A stretch of 64,000 bases of DNA from an uncultured Aquimarina sp. (GTDB lineage: Bacteria > Bacteroidota > Bacteroidia > Flavobacteriales > Flavobacteriaceae). Below the pieces are notes generated by a model. The model saw only the letters and a program-made list of their open reading frames with translations, did no database searches and had not been told where the DNA came from. Position numbers and translations under genes: made by a program. Position 1 is the stretch's first letter; the number at the start of each line of letters is the position of its first letter. Positions 46,454 through 54,996 of the stretch are shown here, piece after piece. Location of the stretch: NCBI GenBank assembly GCA_947498765.1, contig CANMLG010000031.1, positions 40,009 to 104,008 of the forward strand, given 5' to 3'.

Positions 46454-47152
46454 TTACTTAACATTTTTTTTATAATAAGCAACTAAATTATCTGTTGGGA
46501 CACCCAACCATTTTTTTATATACATCATCCAATAATGGTATTGAAGTTTAGCAATACCGTTTTCAGTGTATCTTCGGGAAGATGAAGTGATCCATTGTTG
46601 AATAACAACAAACTCCTTTTGTTTATATAGGGTTCTAATAAGACTAAAATCTTCAAAAATAGGATGTAATTCTGGAAAGCCTCCTAGTTGTTCAAATAAA
46701 ATTTTGTCAATAAATAAAGATTGATCTCCACCTCTAAAAAACTTTACATTAAATTGTGTAAACCAACCCGCTAAATATAACCACCAATGCGAATGATCAA
46801 ATTTCATTTTAAAACAACCTGCTAAGTTTTTTTTTGAAATTTCGGTATGTATATACTCATCAAAATAATGAGGAGGATAACTATCCGCGTGTAAAAAATA
46901 TAAAATATCCCCTTCAGCATGCTTTGCTCCAAAATTCATTTGTACAGCTCTTCCTTTAGATGAATTTAGTAGTATTACATTATTTAAATTTTCAAATTCA
47001 TTTACTAATTGTTGTGTACCATCAGTACTGCCACCATCAACAATTAAAATTTGTGTGTTTTTAGGGTGTTTTATATTTTTTTGTAAATGAAAAAGCAACT
47101 CACTAATATGAGCTGCTTCATTAAATACGGGTATAATAATCGTTAATTTCAA
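46454..47152 (-). CDS. arsenosugar-type family 2 glycosyltransferase (TIGR04283-like)
   Basis: 232 residues. GT-A fold: IIIPVFNEAAHISELL at the N-terminus, LIVDGGSTDGTQ with the nucleotide-sugar Asp, and DILYFLHADSYPP with the DxD-like metal motif. GGDQSLFIDKILFEQLGGFPE and the ED of IFEDFSLIRTL hold the catalytic acid region. The GGxxxG and FLHADS blocks are what I associate with the arsenosugar-linked subfamily. It lies 31 bp after the DUF547 gene. The sugar donor and acceptor are unknown. Confidence 0.87.
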   Translation of the reverse strand: MKLTIIIPVFNEAAHISELLFHLQKNIKHPKNTQILIVDGGSTDGTQQLVNEFENLNNVILLNSSKGRAVQMNFGAKHAEGDILYFLHADSYPPHYFDEYIHTEISKKNLAGCFKMKFDHSHWWLYLAGWFTQFNVKFFRGGDQSLFIDKILFEQLGGFPELHPIFEDFSLIRTLYKQKEFVVIQQWITSSSRRYTENGIAKLQYHYWMMYIKKWLGVPTDNLVAYYKKNVK

Positions 47153-47183
47153 AGAGTTATTTTTTACTAATGCAAAAATACTA

Positions 47184-48005
47184 TTATTTTGAGGCGTTTA
47201 TTGACCAGTCGTAAGTTTTATATCCTCTTTCCTTTTGTTTATTAATATTCACTTTTGAATATTGATTTATAAAATTAATAACTGTTCCTGATTTTGCTTT
47301 AAAATCTTTTTTATACCAATCAAATAATTTTGAAACATTTACCGTATAATCGGTAATCGTATTATAAAATGGATCATTAATAAATTCTGTCGTTTGTCTT
47401 TCTAGCAAACGCTCTAAATTTTTTGAAGTGTAAGGTATTTGTATTAATCTTGGGCAAGACGCCGAAGCACAATTGATAGCAAAGTGAATTCTAGGTTCGT
47501 TAAAATTTCTTAAAATTTCATGCTCAACTTGTCCTAAACTCATTGATTTCCCATTTATAATAAAGAATTTTTGCTTCCATGGACCACTTATTGACTTGAT
47601 ACTTGATACAGGATAATTATTCACAATCAATTTAACTGTAAAAGCATTATATACATTTATCCAATAAGAAATTTTGTCTGATCTGGTCCAAGTTCCATCG
47701 ATTCTAGTGCTCGATAAAAGTCTTAAAAATTGGTTGAATTTTTTTATGTCATTTTGAAAACCTTTATAATTTACTTTACCTACTGTTGATACATTTTTTT
47801 TTAATAATGTACCCCATATTTCGTAATCAACTTTTGACGTTTGAGCATTATATTTTGAACTGCTTTTAGCTTTCGGAGTATAGGCTCTTATAGAATATAT
47901 TGGGTTATCAACATCTATAGATGCTAATTTATTTTCTTGTGCATTTAATTGTACTGAAGCTATAAAAACAAAAAGAAAACTTGCTATAGTATATATGTTT
48001 TTCAT
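47184..48005 (-). CDS. exported DUF547 protein of the arsenosugar locus
   Basis: 273 residues with a signal peptide ending near ASVQLNAQ (about residue 22). DUF547 core: KISYWINVYNAFTVKLIVNNYP and HFAINCASASCPRL, with invariant Cys, Asn and His residues suggesting a papain-like or transglutaminase-like hydrolase site. Such proteins recur beside arsenosugar genes, role unproven. It heads a two-gene unit with the family 2 glycosyltransferase, after the strong terminator at 48121-48167. Confidence 0.88.
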   Translation of the reverse strand: MKNIYTIASFLFVFIASVQLNAQENKLASIDVDNPIYSIRAYTPKAKSSSKYNAQTSKVDYEIWGTLLKKNVSTVGKVNYKGFQNDIKKFNQFLRLLSSTRIDGTWTRSDKISYWINVYNAFTVKLIVNNYPVSSIKSISGPWKQKFFIINGKSMSLGQVEHEILRNFNEPRIHFAINCASASCPRLIQIPYTSKNLERLLERQTTEFINDPFYNTITDYTVNVSKLFDWYKKDFKAKSGTVINFINQYSKVNINKQKERGYKTYDWSINASK

Positions 48006-48120
48006 AATAATTTTTTTTAATCTATCTATACTTTTTGTCGGAAGTAACTTTCAATTATTACAAAAAACAAAATAAAAAGTAATTGTATTTAATGTTCTGT
48101 TTAATCATTTGGTATTTAAT

Positions 48121-48167
48121 AAAAAGGGAAAAAGCGAAAAAAATAATTTTTCGCTTTTTCCCTTTTT
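48121..48167 (-). terminator. 21-bp perfect-stem terminator after arsM
   Basis: Arms 48121-48141 and 48147-48167 pair perfectly (pattern A5-GGG-A5-GCG-A5 and its complement) with a 5-nt loop and a T run. It separates the arsS-arsM unit from the DUF547-glycosyltransferase unit. Confidence 0.9.
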
Positions 48168-48227
48168 TTAAGTAATTATCTAAAAAAGGACAATCTACTA
48201 TTTTTAAAACTAACAGTTTTATTTGTT

Positions 48228-49196
48228 TTAGCAGCAGCCTCCTCCATCATAATGAAAAGTAGATTCGCTAAAATAAATATCATCTCTTCCTAAAGCTTTT
48301 AAGGCATTTGCTGTTTTGTCACAAATAGCTAAAGGCTGGTTTTTTAAAAGGATATGTCCTTTTTTATCATCAAAATAATCTTCATCACCATAATAAATAG
48401 CTGCTTTTCCAGTAAAAATACAAGGACCATCTTCAGGCATTGGATCTTTTATTGCAGCAACTTCTATAGATTCAATATAAATCAATTCATCTGTTGGATA
48501 ATTTTTAGGATCTAAAATACGATACGGTTTTCTAGCTCTAATTTCAATGGTTCCAAAACCAACATCAGTTAAGGCTTTTACATATTCGGCAATAGGTAAA
48601 CTTCCACTTAAGCATAAAGCACGTAAACGCTCATCATTTCTTAATGTTTCGTTCATAGGCTGTTCGCAAGTAGGGTCGCTCATTACTAATCTACCATGTG
48701 GTTTTAAAACACGATACATTTCTTCAATGGCACGCTTCAAATCTTCTGCTTTAAAAATATTGAACAAGCAGTTTTGCGCAGCCACATCTATACTATTATC
48801 ATCAACAGGTAAATTAAGTGCATCTCCTTTTTTAAGATCTACGAATTCACTTTTAAACCAATCGTTAGTAGCTTCTGCTTCGATAAAATTTTTGCGAGAC
48901 GCCTCTAGCATCTCATCCACTACATCAACACCAACAACGCCTCCTTTTTGACGGTTGAAATACGAAAATTGCAATAACTCCATACCACCACCAACACCAA
49001 CATAAAGCATTTTAGGATTGTTAGAAAGATCGCGAGCGTGTACTGTGCTTCCGCATCCATAATTCATTTCCTGCATTATTTTAGGAATCGATAATCCTGG
49101 CAACTCCCAAATAGGGTTAGTAGTACAGCATAAGCCTACATCGGGTGTAAGTGCAGCTTCCTTATATACATCGTGTGTAGTATCTAAATAACTCAT
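48228..49196 (-). CDS. arsM: arsenite methyltransferase, arsenosugar type
   Basis: 322 residues. ArsM methylates As(III) with S-adenosylmethionine to mono- and dimethylated species in the cytoplasm. SAM motif I is MLYVGVGGGMELLQF, DVVDEMLEASRKN carries motif II, and EMYRVLKPHGRLVMSDP is the post-motif. Candidate arsenic-binding Cys are Cys23/Cys24 (GLCCTT), Cys48 (NYGCGS) and Cys in MSDPTCEQP. The protein ends in an unusual GGGCC tail that could also bind metalloid. It precedes a terminator and is 123 bp after the PNP gene. Confidence 0.93.
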   Translation of the reverse strand: MSYLDTTHDVYKEAALTPDVGLCCTTNPIWELPGLSIPKIMQEMNYGCGSTVHARDLSNNPKMLYVGVGGGMELLQFSYFNRQKGGVVGVDVVDEMLEASRKNFIEAEATNDWFKSEFVDLKKGDALNLPVDDNSIDVAAQNCLFNIFKAEDLKRAIEEMYRVLKPHGRLVMSDPTCEQPMNETLRNDERLRALCLSGSLPIAEYVKALTDVGFGTIEIRARKPYRILDPKNYPTDELIYIESIEVAAIKDPMPEDGPCIFTGKAAIYYGDEDYFDDKKGHILLKNQPLAICDKTANALKALGRDDIYFSESTFHYDGGGCC

Positions 49197-49223
49197 AGTT
49201 CTCTTTCTTTATTCTTTTTCAAG

Positions 49224-49316
49224 TTAGGGATTGAGGCTTTGTTGAAGCTCTTTATTAAAGAAATAAAAGCGACTGCCGAAAGCCCGACCCCGATGATTAT
49301 CGGGGAAACTCCCTAA
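49224..49316. repeat. 93-bp GC-richer intergenic element with terminal inverted repeats
   Basis: Ends are TTAGGGA (49224-49230) and TCCCTAA (49310-49316). Inside is a hairpin CCCCGAT-GATT-ATCGGGG (49288-49305) next to GCGACTGCCGAAAGCCCGA. It is clearly richer in G+C than its surroundings. Dispersed non-coding elements of this general look occur in Flavobacteriaceae genomes. Here it fills most of the PNP-arsM gap; the internal hairpin could attenuate transcription into arsM. Confidence 0.6.
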
Positions 49317-49319
49317 TTA

Positions 49320-50132
49320 TTATAATTGGGCAATTAAATTTTTAAATAATGTAATCATTTGCGGCTCTGCCTTGTGTGCCATTTCAATGATCTCATCAAT
49401 GTTTACAGGTGCTAAATTATCCGGATCACATTCGTCTGTTAATACAGATACTGCAGTAACCTTTAAACTCAAATGATTGGCTACAATTACTTCGGGTACA
49501 GTACTCATTCCTACGGCATCGGCACCAATAATTTTAAGGAAACGGTACTCTGCTCTAGTTTCTAATTGTGGACCAAAAACAGAGGCATAAACTCCTTGAT
49601 GCAATGGTATGTTTTCTTTTTGTGCAATTGCCTTTAATTTATTGTTTAAATCCTTATCGTACGGAGCGCACATATCTGTAAAACGGGTACCCATATGCTC
49701 TACTCCTTTAAATGCTAATGGAGAATTTCCTTGTAAATTGATATGATCATCAATTAACATTAATTCTCCTTTTTTAAAATTAAGGTTAATTCCTCCAGCA
49801 GCATTTGAAACTAATAAAGCCTTTATTCCTAATTCATTCATGATTCGAACAGGGTAGGTTACATCCTGTAAGCTGTAGCCTTCGTATAAATGAAAGCGTC
49901 CCTGCATAACCACAACTTTTTTGCCTTCGATGGTACCATAAATCAATTTCCCTTTATGGAATTCAACAGTTGCCGTAGGAAAATGAGGAATATGGTTATA
50001 ACTTATTTCTATAGGATCTTCAATATGACTAGTTAACTGACCTAGTCCAGTGCCTAAAATAATACCAATTTCGGGCTTATGAAAGCCTTTACTTATTAAG
50101 TATTCAGCCGTTTCGTTAATGAATTTAATCAT
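49320..50132 (-). CDS. purine nucleoside phosphorylase of the arsenosugar cluster
   Basis: 270 residues. IGIILGTGLGQLTSH, HFPTATVEFHKGKL, MQGRFHLYEGY, LLVSNAAGGIN (phosphate/base site) and GADAVGMSTVPEVIVANH are the trimeric PNP blocks. Phosphorolysis of the adenosyl-arsenic intermediate (or of related nucleosides) would free the base before sugar transfer, which fits its place right after the glycosyltransferase. A general purine-salvage role is the alternative. Its ATG overlaps the upstream gene by 8 bp. Confidence 0.93.
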   Translation of the reverse strand: MIKFINETAEYLISKGFHKPEIGIILGTGLGQLTSHIEDPIEISYNHIPHFPTATVEFHKGKLIYGTIEGKKVVVMQGRFHLYEGYSLQDVTYPVRIMNELGIKALLVSNAAGGINLNFKKGELMLIDDHINLQGNSPLAFKGVEHMGTRFTDMCAPYDKDLNNKLKAIAQKENIPLHQGVYASVFGPQLETRAEYRFLKIIGADAVGMSTVPEVIVANHLSLKVTAVSVLTDECDPDNLAPVNIDEIIEMAHKAEPQMITLFKNLIAQL

Positions 50133-50757
50133 TTGTTACGTATTTAATGAATGGTTTAAAAACCGCTATATCCTTTATGTCTTCTATATAATCGACATCA
50201 TTTTTAGGTGTAAGCTGCTCGTAATTATATTTTTCTAAATCACCAAGTGTATCCTTTAATACGGTATTGGTCCCCCAGGTTTTATTTTTAAATATATTAG
50301 GTATCAATTTTGAAAGGCCCAATAAATAAAAACCTCCATCGGTAGCTGGACCAATTATGGCATCATTATTTTGTAATTTCGCAAAAGCGTTTTCAATATC
50401 ATTTTGAGAAATATCATATAAATCACTACCAATAATAATAATATGCTCATACCCATTTTTAAATCCTTTGTTAAAGGCATATTCCATACGCTCACCTAAA
50501 TCGGGAGTATCAGGTTGCAATTTTTTCACATAACTATTTGTGCTCCAAATATCATTTTTACCTAAAGTTTCAGAATACCAAACTTGTTTAGCAACATTTA
50601 CATGTTTAGTCACTTTATGTGTATGATTTAATAAAAACACATAAATATCTAAAGCATTCTGCTGACCAATATCGGCGGCTAAACGTGATTTTACTTTACC
50701 TAATTCGGGATTACGGGTAAAAATGAGCAATAGATTTTTAGTATTGGAGACTTGCAT
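50125..50757 (-). CDS. arsenosugar-type glycosyltransferase, DUF2064 (TIGR04282-like)
   Basis: About 210 residues from the ATG at 50757. An ATG at 50793 would overlap arsS by 22 bp and add an uncharacteristic N-terminus. LLLIFTRNPELGKVKSRLA is the nucleotidyl/glycosyl-transferase entry motif. HIIIIGSDLYDIS contains the metal-site Asp, and DAIIGPATDGGFYLLGL is the hallmark block of the DUF2064 family. Probably adds a sugar or glycerol-type group in arsenosugar assembly; the exact reaction is not known. Confidence 0.9.
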   Translation of the reverse strand: MQVSNTKNLLLIFTRNPELGKVKSRLAADIGQQNALDIYVFLLNHTHKVTKHVNVAKQVWYSETLGKNDIWSTNSYVKKLQPDTPDLGERMEYAFNKGFKNGYEHIIIIGSDLYDISQNDIENAFAKLQNNDAIIGPATDGGFYLLGLSKLIPNIFKNKTWGTNTVLKDTLGDLEKYNYEQLTPKNDVDYIEDIKDIAVFKPFIKYVTND

Positions 50758-50771
50758 ACATGTAATTTTAA

Positions 50772-51827
50772 TTAAGCTACTGTTCCTTGACAACTACTTC
50801 CTGCACCAGCAGTACAGCCATAACAATGTTGTGAAATTACAATATTTCGATTATTTAATATATCTTCATTGTATTCACTTATATGCTTAACTTTTGAAGC
50901 CACTCCCAATCCCAGCATTTGGTTAAAATCACAATCATACAAATAACCATCCCAACTTACTGATATCGTATTTGTACACATTACATTACTTACTGCTGTT
51001 GGATTATAAGCCTCAACAAGGCTATACATATAATCCTCATAATTTTCAGAGGCTATCAAGTAATCTAAAAAACGTGAAATAGGCAAATTCGTAATCGCAA
51101 ATAAATTATGGAATTGAATATTAAAATCCTCTAATAAGGCTTTTTTAAAGTCTCTTTCCATACTCATTTGATCCCCTGGTAAAAACGCCCCCGATGGATT
51201 GTATACTAAATCGAGTTTTAAATTACTGCCTGGCATTCCGTAACCTCTTTCATTCAGCTCCTGTAGCGCTTTGATTGATTTATCAAATACTCCATCCCCA
51301 CGTTGTTTGTCTGTTTTACCACGAGTCCAATGGGGCATAGATGACACCACATGAATGTTATGTTTTTTAAAAAAATCGGGGAGATCGTAATATTTTTTAT
51401 TAGCTCTAATTATTGTAAGATTAGAACGCACAATAAAATCCTTAACACCAGCTTTGGCAGCTTCTTCAACAAACCATCTAAAATTCGGATTCATTTCGGG
51501 AGCTCCTCCTGTTAAATCCAGTGTATGCGCACCTGTATTTTTCACCACATCCAAGCATTGCTGCATGGTTTCTTTAGTCATGATTTCTTTGCGATCCGGA
51601 CCTGCATCAACATGGCAATGCTCGCAAACCTGATTACACATATATCCTACATTAATCTGCAGAATTTCAATTTTCTTAGGCTTTAAAGGAAATTGATTGA
51701 TTTCTGAAATTTTTTCTTTAAACGTGGGAAGCTCTCCATTTTTAAAAATTCCATTACTTAAAATTTCTAGTTGGCGTTCCGCATTTGCAAGTTCATTTTT
51801 TCTTTTCTGTAAAGAAATTGTAGCCAT
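50772..51827 (-). CDS. arsS: arsenosugar biosynthesis radical SAM protein
   Basis: 351 residues. ArsS transfers the 5'-deoxyadenosyl group of SAM onto methylated arsenic to give dimethylarsinoyl-5'-deoxyadenosine. The radical SAM cluster ligands are Cys64, Cys68 and Cys71 in YMCNQVCEHCH. LDLTGGAPEMN is the GGE-like SAM-binding motif in the GGAPE form typical of this family. The C-terminal DUF3641 part has NTISVSWDGYLYDCDFNQML and ends CYGCTAGAGSSCQG (Cys335, Cys338, Cys346), probably a second iron-sulfur site. It is 46 bp after the AhpD-like gene. Confidence 0.96.
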   Translation of the reverse strand: MATISLQKRKNELANAERQLEILSNGIFKNGELPTFKEKISEINQFPLKPKKIEILQINVGYMCNQVCEHCHVDAGPDRKEIMTKETMQQCLDVVKNTGAHTLDLTGGAPEMNPNFRWFVEEAAKAGVKDFIVRSNLTIIRANKKYYDLPDFFKKHNIHVVSSMPHWTRGKTDKQRGDGVFDKSIKALQELNERGYGMPGSNLKLDLVYNPSGAFLPGDQMSMERDFKKALLEDFNIQFHNLFAITNLPISRFLDYLIASENYEDYMYSLVEAYNPTAVSNVMCTNTISVSWDGYLYDCDFNQMLGLGVASKVKHISEYNEDILNNRNIVISQHCYGCTAGAGSSCQGTVA

Positions 51828-51873
51828 ATGGGGGTGTTAAAAATTACAGTTAAATATAAATTAAATATACTAT

Positions 51874-52206
51874 TTACATGGATAGTTTATCATATTTGTT
51901 CATCATTTGTACACCATGAACTAAAGTTGCTCCCGACTCAATTGCAGCTCCAGCGTGTACAGCTTCCATCATTTCTTCTTTGGTAATTCCACGTTGTAAT
52001 CCATCTTTTGTGTAAGCATCAATACAATAAGGACACTTAACTACATGTGATACAGCTAAAGCAATTAATGATTTTTCGCGAGCTGACAATGCTCCGTCTT
52101 TAAATACGCTTCCGTAATAATCAAAAAATTTATCACCTAATTCTTTATTCCAATCGCTAATTTTACCAAATTTTCGCAAATCAGCTGGGTCGTAGTAATT
52201 ACTCAA
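51874..52206 (-). CDS. AhpD-like (carboxymuconolactone decarboxylase fold) protein, arsenosugar-associated
   Basis: 110 residues, all-helical. The redox CxxC is Cys58/Cys61 in HVVKCPYCIDAYTKDGL with the helper His54; a second His lies in AVHAGAAIESGA. It is first in the arsenosugar operon. A small peroxidase or thiol reductase could reduce or protect arsenic intermediates, but no reaction is established. I found no strict -7 motif upstream. Confidence 0.92.
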   Translation of the reverse strand: MSNYYDPADLRKFGKISDWNKELGDKFFDYYGSVFKDGALSAREKSLIALAVSHVVKCPYCIDAYTKDGLQRGITKEEMMEAVHAGAAIESGATLVHGVQMMNKYDKLSM

Positions 52207-52489
52207 AGTATACCTGTTTTAGTTATTAATCGCTTTTTTGTTATAAAACTTACACTAGTAAAGCTTAAAGTTTTTTATAGTTGCTAAATTAAACATCTTT
52301 GATGTTTTTAATTTATTAATACGCTAAAAGAATTTACAACAGCTGATATACATTATAGAATATTCCCCCTCTTCTTTTTTTAGCTTAAAATAGATTTTTT
52401 TACTTTTTAAGCTTATTTTTAAGTTATTATGTAAGTTATTATGTTTTTAAACGTTTAATTTACTAGGTTATCTTTTAAAGAAAAGCATC

Positions 52490-52918
52490 ATGAAAAACAC
52501 TATTTTAAACCCGATAAATTTTATTATTGCACTCTTTTTAGTATTGTCTTCATGTGAAAAAAAAGATGATTTTTCCGAAGTAGACTCTATTACTTTTAAT
52601 GAGATGAATGTAGCCTCAATAGCCATTAAAAAAAATAAAGAATCGGCACTTTATGCTTTTACTCCAAGTAATGTCGATTATTTAAATTTAGATTACAAAT
52701 GGTATGTAAACGGAGAATTACAATTGAATACCCCTAGCATAAAATCATTATTTCAATACACCTTTACCAAAAATGGAAATTTTACTATTTGTTTTGAACC
52801 TTCTAAAAACGAAAGTGACAGCGGTGAACTACATAGAATATGTACAGAGTTGAATTTTGAAAATTTTAAGAATTTTGAAAATAGTGCTATAACTAATGCC
52901 AACACTGTTACCGACTGA
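52490..52918 (+). CDS. small lipoprotein C, single-domain member of the modular lipoprotein family
   Basis: 142 residues. Lipobox LSSC with Cys22. Residues 53-103 align without gaps at first with lipoproteins A and B: YAFTPSNVDYLNLDYKW against YAFTPSNAKFLNLDYTW, and SLFQYTFTKNGNFTICF against SLFQNTFTENGTFEVCF. It lacks the linkers and C-terminal modules of A and B and ends soon after the domain. About 25 kb separates it from them, on the other strand. Function unknown. Confidence 0.85.
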   Translation: MKNTILNPINFIIALFLVLSSCEKKDDFSEVDSITFNEMNVASIAIKKNKESALYAFTPSNVDYLNLDYKWYVNGELQLNTPSIKSLFQYTFTKNGNFTICFEPSKNESDSGELHRICTELNFENFKNFENSAITNANTVTD

Positions 52919-52921
52919 TAA

Positions 52922-52949
52922 AAAAGACCATCCTTTCGGACAGTCTTTT
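52922..52949. terminator. terminator between converging genes
   Basis: Stem AAAAGAC/GTCTTTT with an inner TCC/GGA extension and two mismatches, directly after the lipoprotein C stop. A and T runs on both sides allow both directions. Confidence 0.65.
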
Positions 52950-52985
52950 AAATAATATAAATAAACATAAAAAAACTAAACTATC

Positions 52986-54440
52986 TTATTCAATTTCTAT
53001 CAGACTAAAATCGTCTACATAGAAAATAGCATTTTGTCTTATCGGAAACAAATCAAAGTGCAATCGCAATGGATTTCCTGATAAGCCTACACCCATAAAC
53101 TCTTTTTCCACTTTTATCCATTCATTTTCGGGACTAAAGACTAAACTAAAAAACTTTCTAGCTACATCATTAAATCGACCATCGGAATAAATACGAGTAT
53201 TGATTTGTGGCTTTACTCCCTCAATACTAGGAGCTTTTTGACTAATATATATCCAATAGGAAACACGGTAATTTTTTCCTGCTTCTACTTCAAACAATTT
53301 ATCTGTTGTTAGTTTTGTATCGCCTGTTGTTTCGTTTGTAATAAATTTTAAGCTATACCTACCAGAATGTACAATTTCATCACTTATAGCAAAAACTTCA
53401 CTAGCCTCTGATGGTACAAAACCTGTCAAATTACCTCGTTCAAAACCTGAATTTTCAACAAATAAATTTTTTGAAAAAGGCACCACTCTTACATCAGAAA
53501 AAGAAGCCGCTTCACCATTCACTTCAGACATTAAACCACCCGATGTAAAGCTTAAGCTAGCTAATGCCCTTTCTGAAATTTTTGTGTCGGTAGATAAAAT
53601 CAATTGTGTTAAATTATCAGGATTTACCACCACATCGGTTACTGAAAAAGTTTCACCTTCGACAACTAAACTAAATTGTGAAGCTATCGAATTCGATAAT
53701 TCAGCCAAATCTCTTGAAAATTGAATAGCAATTGCCCCATCTTCTTGCTGGACAATATCCCCTATAACTACTGGTATTGGAGTAAATACTTTAGGGGTTA
53801 ACACATCACTAATTTCATGTATAATTGCATTCTGCTTTGTTTCTAAATTTCGAGATAAATTATCTATTTCAATAGTCGTCCCATTAAAATTGATAGTAAC
53901 TAATTCCCTTAAAAGTTCGGTATCTGTTTCAATTGTTCTAAGTGTATTAATTTCATCGCTTCCGCCAGAAGATAGCGGAATTAAACTTTTGCCTAGCTCA
54001 TCAACTTTTGTTTTTCCAGATAGGATATGATATAACAACAAATTCCCTAAAGCTGCTCTAGATTCAACACTAGACATATCAATCTCAAAATTATTTTGAG
54101 GTTTTGGCACAAAAATGGTTAACTCCTCTTTATCTTGATTTAAAATATCTGCCACACTAAAATAGGCTCTTTCTTCACTCTCAAATGCCTGCTTTTTTAT
54201 AGCGTACCCGCCTTCATCAGCTCCTAAAGTTTCGAACCCAAAAGACTTGGCCAATTCATCTGTAATAATTGAAGCCTCTGCCGCTTCAAAAAAGCCTGCA
54301 TATTTTTCGCTAGTCTTAAAAAATTCAAATGCAGTTATAGATTTTTGATCAATTCCTTTTAGACTATCATCTTCATTACAACTAACTAAAGAAACCATCC
54401 AAAAAGCTACTAACTGAAATAAAATTATTTTTTTCATCAT
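52986..54440 (-). CDS. fasciclin-domain lipoprotein with C-terminal carbohydrate-binding-like module
   Basis: 484 residues (two adjacent ATGs; the second is equally possible). Lipobox LVSC. Residues 35-235 look like a FAS1 domain (ALGNLLLYHILSGKTKVDEL, TINFNGTTIEIDNLS, NAIIHEISDVLTP). A middle Ig-like segment (about 240-325) follows. The C-terminal 150 residues (VENSGFERGNLTGFVPS, HSGRYSLKFIT, FYVDDFSLIEIE) form a CBM4/9-like jelly roll. Last gene of the susC-susD operon, so probably an outer-membrane-tethered ligand-binding protein. Confidence 0.83.
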   Translation of the reverse strand: MMKKIILFQLVAFWMVSLVSCNEDDSLKGIDQKSITAFEFFKTSEKYAGFFEAAEASIITDELAKSFGFETLGADEGGYAIKKQAFESEERAYFSVADILNQDKEELTIFVPKPQNNFEIDMSSVESRAALGNLLLYHILSGKTKVDELGKSLIPLSSGGSDEINTLRTIETDTELLRELVTINFNGTTIEIDNLSRNLETKQNAIIHEISDVLTPKVFTPIPVVIGDIVQQEDGAIAIQFSRDLAELSNSIASQFSLVVEGETFSVTDVVVNPDNLTQLILSTDTKISERALASLSFTSGGLMSEVNGEAASFSDVRVVPFSKNLFVENSGFERGNLTGFVPSEASEVFAISDEIVHSGRYSLKFITNETTGDTKLTTDKLFEVEAGKNYRVSYWIYISQKAPSIEGVKPQINTRIYSDGRFNDVARKFFSLVFSPENEWIKVEKEFMGVGLSGNPLRLHFDLFPIRQNAIFYVDDFSLIEIE

Positions 54441-54453
54441 TTAAATATCTTAA

Positions 54454-54990
54454 TTATCTAATTACCCCTACCGTTATTAATCTTTCATCTAAAATTCCAC
54501 TTTCAAATTCAAGTGTTAGTTTTAACAATACACTAAAACCGTCTTCTTGACTTATAGCTTCCATATCTATTGGACAATCATTATTTTCTTCACACAATAG
54601 TGTTCTAAGTATTCCTTTTACAAAAACTGTTCTTTCATTTTCAATCACATTAGTACCTAAACTAAGCCCTGTTTCATCCGTAAAAATGACATATTTACTC
54701 CCGTCTGCAATATTTGGTGTATTATCAAAAGTCCAAGTACTCTTAACAACATTTTCGTTATTCCATCTCAGCAATGCTAAATCATTAACTCTTAATCCAA
54801 AACGACCAGAATTTAATAATACATTGCCCTCTCTATCCATTCGCTGTATTGCCTGTACTTCGGGAGTTAGCTCCACTGTTAAGTTAATTTCTTCAGGAAT
54901 AACAATGCTTGTATCCAGAGTTTCATCGCAAGAAAAAACGCAAACTAACAAACACAAAAACACTAGTTTATTTATAAATTTTGTTATCAT
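54454..54990 (-). CDS. lipoprotein of unknown function in the susCD operon
   Basis: 178 residues with lipobox VFSC (Cys21). The mature part is beta-rich (EINLTVELTPEVQAIQRMDREG, STWTFDNTPNIADGSKYVIF, FVKGILRTLLCEENNDCP). I do not recognise the family. It lies 6 bp after susD and 13 bp before the FAS1 lipoprotein, so it should be an accessory surface glycan- or protein-binding protein of the same system. Confidence 0.82.
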   Translation of the reverse strand: MITKFINKLVFLCLLVCVFSCDETLDTSIVIPEEINLTVELTPEVQAIQRMDREGNVLLNSGRFGLRVNDLALLRWNNENVVKSTWTFDNTPNIADGSKYVIFTDETGLSLGTNVIENERTVFVKGILRTLLCEENNDCPIDMEAISQEDGFSVLLKLTLEFESGILDERLITVGVIR

Positions 54991-54996
54991 AAGCTT

